64,000 nucleotides of DNA from Myrica gale (Eukaryota > Streptophyta > Magnoliopsida > Fagales > Myricaceae): the NCBI GenBank assembly GCA_963930655.1, contig OZ005621.1, positions 10,527,001 to 10,591,000 of the forward strand, written 5' to 3'. The notes under the pieces are model-generated. The model was not told the DNA's origin and did not search any database. It was given only the letters and a program-made list of their open reading frames with translations. Shown here piece by piece: positions 36,792 to 49,400 of the stretch. Each line of letters starts with the position of its first letter. Position 1 is the stretch's first letter. A program made the translations under genes and the position numbers.

Positions 36792-37478
36792 GGAGTGGCT
36801 AATTGTGGTGCATCCATCCGTGTTGGACGTGAAATTGAGAAAAAAAAGGCAAAGGTACTGCCCAATTCTCTGGAAGCACCAACTAAATGATATGGGAAAA
36901 AAACAGAGATAACATCAAAATTAAACTTCATAGCTTTTTGACATCTAACCTTACAATTCTCCAAAGTCTAGGAAGATTGCAATTCTTTAAGTGATCAACT
37001 CGGTGATAGACTGAGATTGAACTGACTATTAAAAGCCTACATGACTTAACAAAGCAATATTTTTTAAACTGAAATGAACATGCTATCAATGAATACAGTA
37101 ACTCCTGTGAGTCCCCGCTAATCTTTTACTCCTGAAAAAGCATTATTGTGTGCATTTATTTCCACTCAGTCAAATTGATTGTTTTTTTTTAAATACCACC
37201 ATTTGCTTCCTGACTTTCTATTTATTTCTTCTCCTCACCTTTTACTGAATTCTGAAAATTGTCTGTAATTTGATTTCTAAACCTTTTTTATGTTATTTAC
37301 TATTATGTTAGGATACATGAAAGATCGGCGTCCAGCTTCAAACATGGATCCTTATGTTGTGACCTCACTACTAGCAGAAACTACGATACTGTGGGAACCA
37401 ACACTGGAGGCTGAGACTCATGATTTATTGCTAAAATCTGGTCAAACAATATTGTGCAGAAATGTAGGAGAAACATAA
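36792..37478 (+). pseudogene. Glutamine synthetase (chloroplast GS2-like) C-terminal fragment
   Basis: Two exons remain, at 36792-36854 and 37312-37478. The first reads GVANCGASIRVGREIEKKKA, matching the GVANRGxSIRVGRDTEK segment of plant glutamine synthetase. The second reads [20 protein letters not shown], then [14 protein letters not shown]. The [14 protein letters not shown] wording is that of the plastid isoform rather than the cytosolic ones. After LEAE the sequence departs from the family (normally LAAQKL..KV) and stops at 37476-37478. The upstream exons with the catalytic core are absent, and the exon junction is one base out of phase. It is a dead gene fragment. Confidence 0.82.
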
Positions 37479-39087
37479 CCTCAGTCAATCCAATCAAACC
37501 TTTTGTAACCCCAAAACCTCAATCCATCATTACAGCAAAGAAAACAAAAATTATATAAGGCTTACCGTTAATGTGACCACTACAGTAACTCAAAATCCCC
37601 ACATTCTTGACTAGAAAATTCGAACCTCACAAAAAATAAAATCAAACAAAAAAATGTTAGTAAATCGAGTGAGAGGCCATAGAGAGAGACAAAGAGTGAC
37701 CGAGAGTTACCAAGAGTGGAGGTGAGTGATGTAGCGGTGAGTTGAGGGAGAGAGCCCACGTGGAGAGTAGAGAATGACCGAGAGATTTCGAAATGGGAGG
37801 GATTTGAGGGATTTCTAAATCGGTGGAAAACTAAAATATAGGGATTTGGGAAGAAATATGTGGGATTTGGGAAGGAGGTGGGTGAAATGGGTTTTGAAAC
37901 GTCGAAATATTTTGAAATAGGTTTTGAATTGTGAAGAGATTTTGAAGCAGTAGCTGTACCGGTTGCATGTGTGGTTGCACGTAAATTATAGTGGTCCGAC
38001 CGATACAGATGTGGAGATAAAAAAAAGGCTAGACGAGCGCTTGACTTGTTCAGCCAAGAGTCGAGCCGATGACAGACAGGCCTCATTAAATGACGTGGCA
38101 GCTTATCTGTCGTCCATTCCGTGGGATTTAATCCAGACCGCGGGTCTGCATGCATCTGGATCCGTACTGTCTGGACTGAATCCAATTTCGTTTGCAAGTC
38201 ACCCCATAGAGTGTGCGACCCACCCGCTCCACCTCCTTCCTCCAGGAGACTGGATCCCATGAAGGAAGTTTTTCTACTTTATTATATTATTTAAAATTTA
38301 TTTCTGTTTGATTTACATGTATATTTTCTAATCTTACTAAATCTTATTTTTAGGAGTTATTTCAATTTTAATTTCTCTTTTTGTTTTACTATTTTTAAGT
38401 TTAATTATTTTGATTTGTTTTTTATTTTATTACTGGATAATTTTTTTTTGCATTTGTTGCTGTTTATTGTTCGCTAGGTTTTCCTCCTTTTTTATTGGTG
38501 CACTGATAATTTTTGTTAATTTTTACTCCTTTGTCCTTAATTTTTCACTTTTAGGACTTAATTTAATTTTTTTTGGTCTTCTTTTGCAATTTTTTTTATT
38601 TTTTCTCTTTTATTTTCACTAATATTTTTTTTGTTTCTTAGTTGTATATTTTTTAGTTATTTATTTTATTTTTTGATGTGTTATATTTTTTAAGGAGTGG
38701 AGGGGCATTTTTTCCTCATTTTATTTAAGTTTCTACGATTTATTCAAATCTTTTAAAAGTAAAAACTCGAATAAATGATGTGCCGTGTTGAGTCAACAAA
38801 TTCGAGCAGTGGTGTCGCCCTGTTGCATTTGAGTGCACAGTTTCCGACAAGCCGCGTCTCCGACCATTCGGCATCAGCCGGCTCGACTCGAAGATTACAA
38901 ACCTCGGAGGATTGAGAACAGGCTTTACCAACAATACAGGGGATAATATAAAAGTTTGCAACTTTCTACATAAATTTTACTCCGGAGTAGTTGAAGCACT
39001 TGTACACACAGGAAACTTCCATTAGCAAAGAAATGTATTAGTGATCTAAGAAATAAGAGGGGACTTTCTAAAAGTTTCTGGCCACTA
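37479..39087. other. Intergenic, no gene recognised
   Basis: Bases 37580-38260 are open on the minus strand for 226 codons, but the translation is low-complexity and domain-free. The sequence is GA-rich on the plus strand (37660-37800) and GC-richer near 38030-38260. Bases 38280-38740 are strongly T-rich. Bases 38760-38940 are GC-richer without a supported frame. Confidence 0.4.
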
Positions 39088-42000
39088 CTAGTTTCCCTGT
39101 GTCCTCCCATTTCCTATCAATCTTCTCCAGACCATCCTTCCGCAATGAATCAAAGTCAAGATCGCAATGAAATAGAGCAGAGGAATACCGATGACACAAC
39201 CCCCAGATGCAAAATTTATGAGCGTCTGAGAAGCAAAAGAAATATATATCAGTAAGACCAATTCAAGCAGAGATGGCCCAAAAACAACTAGCTTAAGAAG
39301 CATTGGACCAAGTTTCTCCAAATGCAGGAGATGGTCAACACTGTGCGGTGAAGAATCCAGTTTCAAGCAATATAAGCGGGAATCACCAACTTAATCAGTA
39401 CTAGTACAATAATTATGCCAAGATGATAGTTACCATCTCAGATTGATTTAGAGTATCCGTTAATGACTATTAGGAGGTTGGAAGAAAACCAACACCTTAG
39501 TTCAGACTCAAATTTTTTCATTGCCGTAGATTAGATTCATTCTCGATTTTTGTTTCCATAGTCCTCAAGTTCAACTTAAATTTATCTTTTGTTGGAAAAC
39601 CCATGCTCATGTGTGTCTACTGGCCATTTTTTATATGACTTATCTCATTGATCCTGTCTAATTCAGGAGAATGGTTCAGACACACTATTGTCTCAGAAGA
39701 CATTTTTTCAAATAAAAACTGTACCTCAAATTCCCATCTAAGTTAGTTTGGATTTGAAATCATATTCAATCTGTAGATCATGCCAAGATATTGTCTGTAC
39801 ATTTGTTTCCAGATGTAAAAATCATGCTTACATTTAATCATACGATTGTGATCTAATGAAGTGTTTCAACATTTGGTTTTGCCATGTATTTAACATGTAA
39901 ATTCTCTCCCTTTTGTAGCATATTCAAGGTTGAGGTTTATACATATGGCTCATGACGCCAGACTCAGTGAATTCCAGGAAAGGCAAACACAGGTTATCAG
40001 GTAGTCCAACTTCAAAGCATCCCCCAGCCAGAATTTTGTTATTCCTTCCTCATTATGCCACAAGACCATAGTAGGCAAAACAGAAACCATATTTTTTTGG
40101 TGTGTAGTTGGCAAAAAGCAATAATAAAATACTGCCTTTAAAATACTATGGAAAGTTGAAGCAACGGCAAATACTAATAACTTACGAATTAACCAATTGG
40201 AACCACTTGAACCCAAAATGGGCCGGTAGCAGCTATTTATTATCTGAATTCTCCAACTTCAGGGTCTACTCAGATGGCCAAGGCTATGTACATCTAATCA
40301 CAAAAGCTTATTTCCACCTCAAGACTAATTTGCATGTGCACTTTCAGGAAAGAGAATTACTGAGTGACAAGACATAGAGCTTGGACTTGTAAAAAGAACT
40401 TCTTACCACCATTCCTGCAACAAGATGAACTACAGGAACAAAAAATTGGTCCACTTTGTTCCCTTCTGCATATCCACTAAACGCAATAACCATGGAGAAA
40501 GTGTGGATTGTAACAAATGCAAGAGCGATAATTGCTGCATAAATGGGACAACTACTGTTAGACAACAAATCCCCCAAATGCCAACAAATCTTTAGAATAG
40601 CTGTTAACTGCCAATGATTCACAATGATTTTTCACAAATGAAAAAAGCTCACTTCAATAATTCCTCCATTTCATTACAATATAAGGATGCATTGGAAAAA
40701 CTGACAAAAAGCCTCAACTCACCAGAAACAAGAAAAAATGGTATCTGAGAGCACCTGTCCACGAAAAATGTAGCAGGACCAAATGCTGGTGTCAACAGGC
40801 TTATACAGAAAAACACAGCATGTGCAACACCATGACCCAAACCACCAGCTGCATTCAATGAATGAAAATTAGAACAAATCAGATTAGAAAAAGATGCTGA
40901 GTCTCTTTGGACAAAAAAGAAAAGCAAGATGAAAGAGAGTGGTGGTAATGCATTAGGCCACATGTATACAAGAAACTCCAGAAAGGAACAAGAAGCTAAT
41001 GAGTGAGTTTTTTTTTCTGATAAGTAAGAAGAACTTTATTGAAAAAACAAAAAGAGGTAACAGCACAAAGAGCTATACTGAAAACATACTCCAAACAAGC
41101 TACAAAGCTAAGAAAATCAGCAAAATTAGAAAAAGGAGAGCCCAAAACAGCATTGGCCCAAAGAAAAAGGGAACTCAACAACAAACCCCTCAACCCATCT
41201 GAAGACAAGGAAGAGTTCTCAAAACACCTCTCATTCCTCTCCCTCCAAATAACCCACCAAATACACAAAGGAATCATCTTCCACACTCTCGAGGCAAGAG
41301 GGTTGATGAACTTCCGCTTCCAACAAAACAGCACCTCAATCACCTTAGAAGGCATAACCCAACAATAATTTATAATGCTAAGCACGTGAGACCATAAATC
41401 CCTTGCGACAACACAATGAAGAAGAATATGATCCACCGATTCCCCCTTGCACCTACCAAGATAGCACCAATCAAGTAAGCAAAGACCCTTCCTCCTCAAT
41501 TGTGGTCAAAATTCTCTCATGCACCGCCTCCTACACAAAAAAGAAAAATCTAGTAGGTACAAGGGACCTCCAAATCTGCCTCCACAGAAAAGACATGACG
41601 GGGCTACAAGAAAGAAAATCATACATCGATTTCACCGAGAAAATGTCATTCTTGGTGCCCATCCAGCGCATCTTATATTCAGCCCCACTCCTCAAGGGCT
41701 TGGAATAAAGGAGAAAATAGAAATTCGAAAAAACCTTAACTTCCCAATCATTCGCAGCCCTCACAAACTGAACATTCCAAGCACCCAAACCAGAATTCCC
41801 CTCCCAATAATCCGCCACCCAAGCATCCTTATTACTAGCAATAGAAAAGAGGGACGGGAAGGCAAGCCTCAAGGGTCTCTCCCCACACTAAAGATCACTC
41901 CAAAAGCGAACTCTATTGCCACACCAGCCTCGAACCTTATGAAGTGGCTAAAAGGATCCCACCCTTTGCTAATAAACCTCCAAAGACCAACTTCATAAAT

Positions 42001-45000
42001 TCATCTCCTCTGAAGGGTTCTCCACTCACCCAACTCACTCCCAAAATTATCCACTATAACATTCCACCACAAGCTGTTACTTTCAAAAGCAAAGCGCCAC
42101 TACCACTTCCCAAGCAAAACCTTATTGAAAGTGCTTAAGCGCCTAATACCCAACCCTCCTTGCTTAATGGGGCAACACACTTTCTCCCAATTAAGCAAGT
42201 GAAACTTGTGCACAGTCTCAGTGCTACCCCACAAGAAGTCCCTTTGTAACTTCTCCAATCTACAAGCCACGGCCGAAGGGATGGGGAAAAGAGACAAGAA
42301 ATAAGTCGGGAGATTAGCAAGAGTGAACTTGATCAAAGTGACTCTACCACCTTTCGAAAGATAGCTCCTCTTCCATCCAGCTAACCTCTTCTCTATTCTC
42401 TCAATGATGTCATTCCAAATACTAATGCTTTTGAAGCGAGCCCCCAAAGGGAGACCAAGATAAGTGATAGGTAGAGAAGCAACCCTACAACCCAAAATAT
42501 CAGCCAAGATTTGGACATTTCCCACCTCTCCAATGGGTCTTGATTTGAAACCCTTTTAAACTACTGTCACATGCCACACGTTACAACATATAGCTGCACA
42601 TCACCATCGAGAATGTATAAAACATTGGCAAATTGTTGGAGTTTATTGGCTGGTTTGTTTGTGTTTTTTTAAACTTTTTTTTGTAACGATTAAGAAATTT
42701 TTTAAGATATGTTTTTTTTTGTGTTTGTGAGAATGGTGGGCCAAGAGAAAAGATGTTTGGAAAGAGAAAGTTCTTGAAATTTATTCTCTTGGAGATTGTA
42801 AAAGAAAAAATATGTTTGAAAATAAGATTTTTGTGAGAAGAATTGTTATGGGTTCTCGTAAAATAAAATTTGGTTTTTGTATTGTTTTTCACAGAATTTG
42901 AGGCTAATTATTGAATAGAACATTTTTATTGAAGATTGAAATGTTTTTGTGTAAAAAAAATCATGTTTGGATTAGAAAACGTTTTTAAAATAAAAAAATG
43001 TTTTCAAGACCATTAAACAAAGATAGCATATTATCTCCTCAATTTTAGATTCTAGAGTTCTCGTATAACTCCCATGTACTGGGGAGTGCCACTTATTTTG
43101 TGCTTCAACTTAACATAGTCCTTACCACCAAAAAGAAAACATTACGACACATTCTAAACCTGGAAGCATGTCTTAGGCTCTTAGCAAACTTCCTAACCTT
43201 GCATATGGGCCCTATGATCATATATCTCGGAAATATGAAACAAAAGAACTGAGCAATAACTGCCTAAATTGCATCCAGAAAGAATAACGGTGATCACGTA
43301 CAAAATCTGGTTTCGGAACTATTGGTGCCAAAAAAAAAAGGAAGAAAATTATCATCACAGGGCAATCTCAACAGCGCATCTGATTGAATTGTAGATGAGA
43401 ATCTCAATTCCAGTGACGGTTTTAGTAGATATGGGGTTCCTAGAAGCAACCTCTGTACTTAAATACGAGAGTGAAACTTATACACAGCTTACCTAGAGCA
43501 ATCTGCATCTTATCTGTCAGATATAAGCGTGGTTTTGACACTTTGTCAGCAAAAGTATTCAAAATGTCTTCCAACCTCCTACAAAAGCCACCAGATAAGT
43601 TAATCCAGGAGCAAGAGAGTGTGAGAAATTGCAGAGCTTCCAGGTAGAAACAGCTCCATTGAATAAAAAACAACACAGAGAATTGCTAGATGAAGAGCAC
43701 CACAGCTTACTAAATCCGATTCACATATGTGACAAATTACTTTCAACTCCCTCTAGTGCACAAGTTATACCCTATTTCGTCAGTGAAACTTTGCCTCTAT
43801 TGGACTCCAAATGGAATATTAAATTAGCAGCATCTTCTACCTTTATAGGGTGACAACTCACAATTAAGTGTGCAAAAAGAGTCACCATATCCAAACTTGC
43901 TTGCACATGCTCCCACAACACCCCCATCTCCACTCTTTGCTGTTTTTAACTCCCACATTCTGAAACTCTTCTATTTCTTTTTCAAAAGCAAAGATTTCAA
44001 AATGAATTGAGTATTTCTTACAGACAAAAAAATTCACTGCATAAATTTCAGGATAAGTTACTTTGTGTTTTGAATTCATGTTCATAGATGAAACAAAGCC
44101 TCATCGAAGATTATGGTTAGTAAGTAACACAGTACACATCACAACGATGTATCCAGAACTCTGGGCGAGTTCTTGACTTATCTGCTCCCTGGGTTATGGG
44201 GTCGGTCCAGTGGGCCGTGGTTTGTACTTCAAGGTTGGGCCAAATGGGTCCGACTTTGGAGGATTTCCACGTTATAAAAAAAACAATGTATTCAGGACTA
44301 TGAAAGGGTGAACTTCACACTTCCACAAACCCTACCAGAAAAAGACATTTTACAAAACTACAGCCACAGTAAGGAGACTATAAAGGACGTGTTTATCCAC
44401 TTCATTTTATATAGAATAGATCAACTTGAAGTAGATTTTACATAGACCGAAGGCATAAATGTGTTGGAAGGAAATTCTAACATATGGACTTACATGTAGC
44501 CTTTCCACACAAAAACCCGAAGCCCTTCTTGAAAAGCAACAGAAGTGAATATAAGCAGTCCATAAGGCCACCAACTAGTGGATTTCAGAGGAAGAAATCC
44601 CCTCCACAATGCCGACAGCACGATCAGACTCGTTAGCCAGAACAGTGTACTGGACAGAAGAAACAAGAAAACTATATAAGCAGACCATGTTACAAGGGAC
44701 ATGTGGATGATCATCTTCTCTCTTTCTACATTTCCTTCTCAAAGTATTTTTCTTTTGTACATCTCAAAGTATGAGGGTAGCCCTTCACTGAGCTTTCAAA
44801 TCAGAAAAAATTGTCTTAAATATTCCCTCTGCTTCAAAAGAGGCGCCTTATCAAAATGCCCATTAAACTCCACTCAATGAAAGATAAAACTTGCCCTAAC
44901 AAGAATTTTTCCAAATTATGTAAAATCATTTCACCTCCTACCGACCTGGAAAAAACTGAATTAATTACATGGGAATTATGCTGAAAACATTTACATAGCT

Positions 45001-45334
45001 CTTTTGCAGCATGATCAAAAGCATAAATAAATAAATGAACAATAACCCGTAAGATAAACAGATGCATAAGGCATACTGGAGAGGTTTCATTACACTTCAA
45101 CGGACCCTGAACTTTCTTTTATTCTCCGACATTTTCTATGAAATTTTTGCACTGAGAAAAAAAAATTACGAAAAGATCTCACTCAAAAAGAAGGGGAAGA
45201 AAGAGGGAAATGGCGTAGTACCTGGAGAGGACAGTGAGGATCAAGAAGGGCTTCTTGGAGATAACGGAGACGAAGAGGGAGAGAGAGGGGCCTAACGCTA
45301 GTAAGGCGTATCCGATCCCCGCCGCTACTGTCAT
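39088..45334 (-). CDS. APH1: Gamma-secretase subunit APH1-like protein
   Basis: Six exons on the minus strand: 45334-45222, 44649-44494, 43578-43493, 40848-40723, 40534-40407 and 39225-39088. They total 747 bases, 248 residues, with GT-AG junctions in phase. It starts [20 protein letters not shown], the usual plant APH1 start. It is a polytopic membrane protein: hydrophobic helices recur through the chain, including the family's [14 protein letters not shown] segment (GxxxG plus His, about 119-132) and [10 protein letters not shown] (about 191-200). The conserved [20 protein letters not shown] loop is present. In animals APH-1 is a scaffold for presenilin in an intramembrane protease; plants carry homologues of the complex. 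Length and all domains match the family, so the gene looks intact. Intron 3 (40849-43492) contains a LINE tail at 41008-42557 in the same orientation. Confidence 0.93.
41008..42557 (-). mobile_element. 5'-truncated LINE in APH1 intron 3
   Basis: Read on the minus strand, it starts at about 42557 with [19 protein letters not shown], runs through [20 protein letters not shown] and [20 protein letters not shown], then the zinc-binding region ([18 protein letters not shown]) and [10 protein letters not shown]. It ends in AATAAAGTTCTTCTTACTTATC before a poly(A) tail (poly(T) at 41008-41016). The whole first part of ORF2 is missing. Frames are broken in places. No convincing target duplication was found, so the 5' edge is approximate. 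It is in sense with APH1, so it may add a polyadenylation signal to the intron. Confidence 0.88.
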
Positions 45335-45683
45335 GTCCCCCTCACCGTTCCTTCGAGGAAGAACCGTCTGGGCTCAGGAGGACAAGGAAGCAAGAGAGGA
45401 GGTCGATAACACAGCATTGACTGGCAGCTTGCTTTTGGGTCATACCCATATAATGTAAATACGCCAGCACTAAATGGCTCTTTCTGTAAAATAAAAGGTA
45501 TTGGTATTGAATGATGAGACTATTAATAAAATAAATTAAAATGTAATATGCAATAAACATTCTAAATTGATCGATATTTCGCAATGGATTTGATTAATAT
45601 TTTAGTTATAATCTTTCATAGCTCACAGGTATTGCTCATCCGGTATGGCGGTTCTTCTACCGGCGGTTTTTTTTTCTGAAACG

Positions 45684-45732
<49 letters not shown>

Positions 45733-45737
45733 CATCT
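45335..45737. other. APH1 upstream region with (TA)n microsatellite
   Basis: Bases just upstream of the APH1 start are likely leader and promoter, but no clear TATA box or element stands out. A long (TA)n run occupies about 45684-45729. Confidence 0.6.
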
Positions 45738-46085
45738 AGGGAGGGTCAGTGCCCTCGTGAGTCCAAAATGAAGAACAAAGAGAACTGAGAATGTGGTCAC
45801 TGTGCCACGGCCCATTGAGCTAACATGTGCGCCTTCGAGTTATCAACTCGATTAATTTTTCTAGCTGTCCAAGAGAAAGAAAACAACAGATACAAAATTC
45901 AACACAGGATTAGCAATGGTCCAATGAATATGAGGTTCTTCATGCCGAAGAGCGAAGAGCAGCTGAGACAATACTTGAATTAAACTCCAAAATGATATTG
46001 GTGTAGTTGAGTTTGCATGCAAGAGAGGATGCAAGCAGGGCTGCATGGGGCTTCAGTTATCAATGGATCTGTGATATTCGGGAGA
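45738..46085 (-). pseudogene. RNase H-like fragment of a retroelement
   Basis: Minus-strand pieces in more than one frame resemble the plant RVT_3/RNase H-like domain that follows reverse transcriptase in some LINEs: ALLASSLACKLNYTNIILEF, and further on SWTARKINRVDNSKAHMLAQ. The frames do not connect. It lies next to the Copia integrase remnant but belongs to a different element type. Confidence 0.5.
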
Positions 46086-46467
46086 TGCCGAGTTTCAGCT
46101 TCCATGATATTTTCTGAAAGGTCAAAACAGACTACTGTCGCCATGGAAAAATTTAGTTTGACTGTTGCATCATATTGTTAGCGGTAGGAAATACACGTGC
46201 ATGAAAAACAAAATCCGTAGAGACAATAATAGTGTGCGAATCAAGAGTAAGAAATTTGTATCCTTTAACACCATATAGATATCAAAGAAAAATACATTTT
46301 TGTCTCTAGCATCAAACTAGTTTATGTTATGCTTAAGAGTCAATGAACAACACAGACAACCAAACACCCGAAGCCGTGTATAAGACGGAGGATTAGAAAA
46401 TAGTAGTTCATAAGGAGATTTCTGACCTAACTGAGGAGAATATATGTGATTAATAATATACACAACT

Positions 46468-49400
46468 TGTGAGACCCCGAACTTCACTTTTGTTATTTTC
46501 CTATGTATTCGTTTTGATTTAACTCAGGGAGCCATGTTTTTGGCCAATGTATGACTTAACTTTGATACTTATGTATTTTATTTTAATTTCCTTTAGAGAA
46601 TTTCACTATTGTTGTGAAAGTTTATTAGTGCAAGTCTATTATTATTATTTTTCCTAAGAGCCGAATTTTTCAAGGTAGATTTCTTTAATGAATTTCTTTT
46701 CCATTGCTTATTAATATAGTCTGTAATTCATGAAGTTAAATACATGAAGAGAATTTTTATTTCTCATTGCCGAAATTCTCTATGTAGAAATCATGGTATA
46801 AAAATCTATAGTTATGAAATCATGTTGAGCATATAGATTATTATGTGCCTTTATTAGGTAGGCTTAAGCGTCATTAGAGAAAATTAAGTGATAAGTTATT
46901 AAGTTTATAAGATAGCTTGATAAAGAATTTAAAAGATAAGTTAATGTGCTTATTAAGGAAATATGTTAGTGAGCTTATCATAGTGATAAGCTAATGTGTT
47001 AATGGAGATAAGCTATTATTTTTATCTAGAGATAAGTTGATATACTTTATATGGTGATAGGCTAGAGTGCATATAGTGGAGATAGGATGATGTGCCTATA
47101 AAGCAAGTCATGTGATAAGATAAATAAAATGAATTAAATAGGAATCAAAGGGAAGAGAGCTTACGTGAAAGGCAAGAAGTGAAAGCTGAAATCTCTTTTG
47201 GATGAATCACGTGAGTGGCTTTAGCTAGAAGACAAGGATCATGTCACCACCCATAGCAACCAATGGCTATAGGCGATATTAACAAGGTTTTTTCCCCTTT
47301 TCTCACATCTTAGGCTAGATTCATTTTCACCCTTTTTCACTTCACACTTCACCGTACATCTCTCCCTCACCACATGTTCAGTTCACTCCAACATTTCATT
47401 TCTTTCCACTCATTTCAGCTTGCTTAAGCTCTTCTTTGTGACCGAATATCTCTTCTTGCTTAGCTCTCCTTTGTGGCAAAAACCTCTCATCATTTTCAGC
47501 TCAGAACCCTCTTGACCGAAACACATCAACTGCAGCTCATCCTCATTTCAGCTTGCTTTTCTTCTCTTGTGGCCGAATCTTTCCTTTGCTCAATTCATTT
47601 TCATTTTGACAGACACACACACACACCATTTCAGCATAGCTCTCTCTCTTAGCCGAACCACTTCATCTCCAAGCTTTCCCCTTGCTTTTCCTCAAGCTAT
47701 CCCAGCAGCTGTTTCATCTCTTCTCCCTCGCCACAAGCTTCACCACAACCCTTGTTGCTACCATCTTAGCACTTTAAGCCACACAAGAGAGTGGAACTGA
47801 GAGTTAGAAGGATAGAAGCTCCTGGTGTTAGCCGTGTACCATAGTTGAAGGTAGAGGTAAGATTTGGTCTTGCATGTTATCCCTTTGTTCTTTCCTCCAT
47901 AGGTTCTGACCTTGAGCATTTTGGGCTAGGTGCCAGCTTTGTGTTCAGCGCTCCAAGGTAAGTAGAGTTTGATCTCTTGGTTATGGACCTGCTGTGTTGG
48001 CCGAGTGCCTTGTCCTTTTCTTTGATAAATATATGAATTCTAGATCTGAATAGGTTGAGTCTGCTGGAATTTATGTTGTAATGTTGTTGTTGGAGGATAA
48101 AGATTTATTTGGAGGTTGAATACATTTTAGCTTGAGGAATTATCATGCATATTGGTATATTGTGTGGGTTTGGTCATATTCATCTGGATTTGCATGCTTA
48201 AGTACTGAACTTGGTTGCTGGAGAAGGAGATTTCATGTGATGGTGAAGAAGATTTGCATGCATATGATGGTTGATGGTCAAAAGGCTTGGATATGGAAAT
48301 CTAGTTAAGGATAGAGCGGTTTGGAGTTAGAAACCCTAAGTAGCACAATATTAGCAAGTGAGATTGTGCATGTATATATAGATATGTTGGTTATGGCCGA
48401 ATAGGTGTAGTTTTTAAAGAAATTTCGGTTGTGTATTGAAACCCTAAACATCTTATGTTAAGAGAGTGCCACGGGTTGGTATGGAATATGGAGATTGTTT
48501 AGGCATGTATTAGGGTGTGTGGAATGGTTTATGGTCAGAAGAATCAACCTAGGGATCATGATTAGGTTGTTGGAATAGGAAGATTTTAGCACTCTTTTAG
48601 GTAACATAACGCTCGACCGGAGTGCAACAGGCGCTCGAGCGGCCTTAAGGAAATGTGATGGACAGTGTCTTGCCGTCTGACCAACGCTCGACAGGTGCTC
48701 GAGCGGCCTTTGAAAATTTCACACAGAGAGTTGGCGCTAGACCGCCGCTCGAGCGAGGGTTGATGGAAGTTGGACAGTGAGTTGGCGCTCAACCGGTGCT
48801 TGGCAGGCGCTCGAGCGGGCCTTGTTAAAATTTCATATATGATTGAATTTGGAGTTCCAATTGAAGTCTTGTGAACTCTAGCATTAAGGATAGTTGAATA
48901 AACTTAGTTATGAAGTCATTGAGGTTAGGATGGCGAGGATTTCATGAATAGGCTTGAAATCATTGATGTTTGAGAAGAGCTAGTGTACCTAGTTGAGTGA
49001 GTACTACATAGTGATCTCTTTAACAATCGTATAGGAGATGTTTGATGCATACGTTTGAATGTCTTTCTTTATTGTTTTACAAAGAAAACTAGTTAAACAA
49101 TCTTTTGTAATCAAAATAGTACTTTCAAGATATGTACTTTTGGAAAACTAAGATAATTACAAGTACTTATTTTGTATGTATATGTGATTAATTCCTAAGC
49201 ATCTAAGTGAGATAATTGAATGCTTGTAGGCGAAGCACCGTCTCATTATCAAGAGAAGCAAGGTAAGTGGATTGTAAGTGTGTAAGTGGACTTACATTTT
49301 TGTAAAACTGGAATGATACACTGCATTGTTTTATATAAGCAAGCATGTCATTGCATGAGCATTGCATGATTTTCTAAAGAGATTTTTATGCAATGACATA

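Noticed and set aside
37580-38260. 226-codon minus-strand frame
   Set aside because: Low complexity, no recognisable domain, and no supported splice neighbours.
47567-47800. 77-codon frame resembling a secreted or Ser-rich protein
   Set aside because: It sits in the CT-rich leader of the solo LTR and recurs in the related LTR at 53828-54193, so it is repeat sequence and not a host gene.
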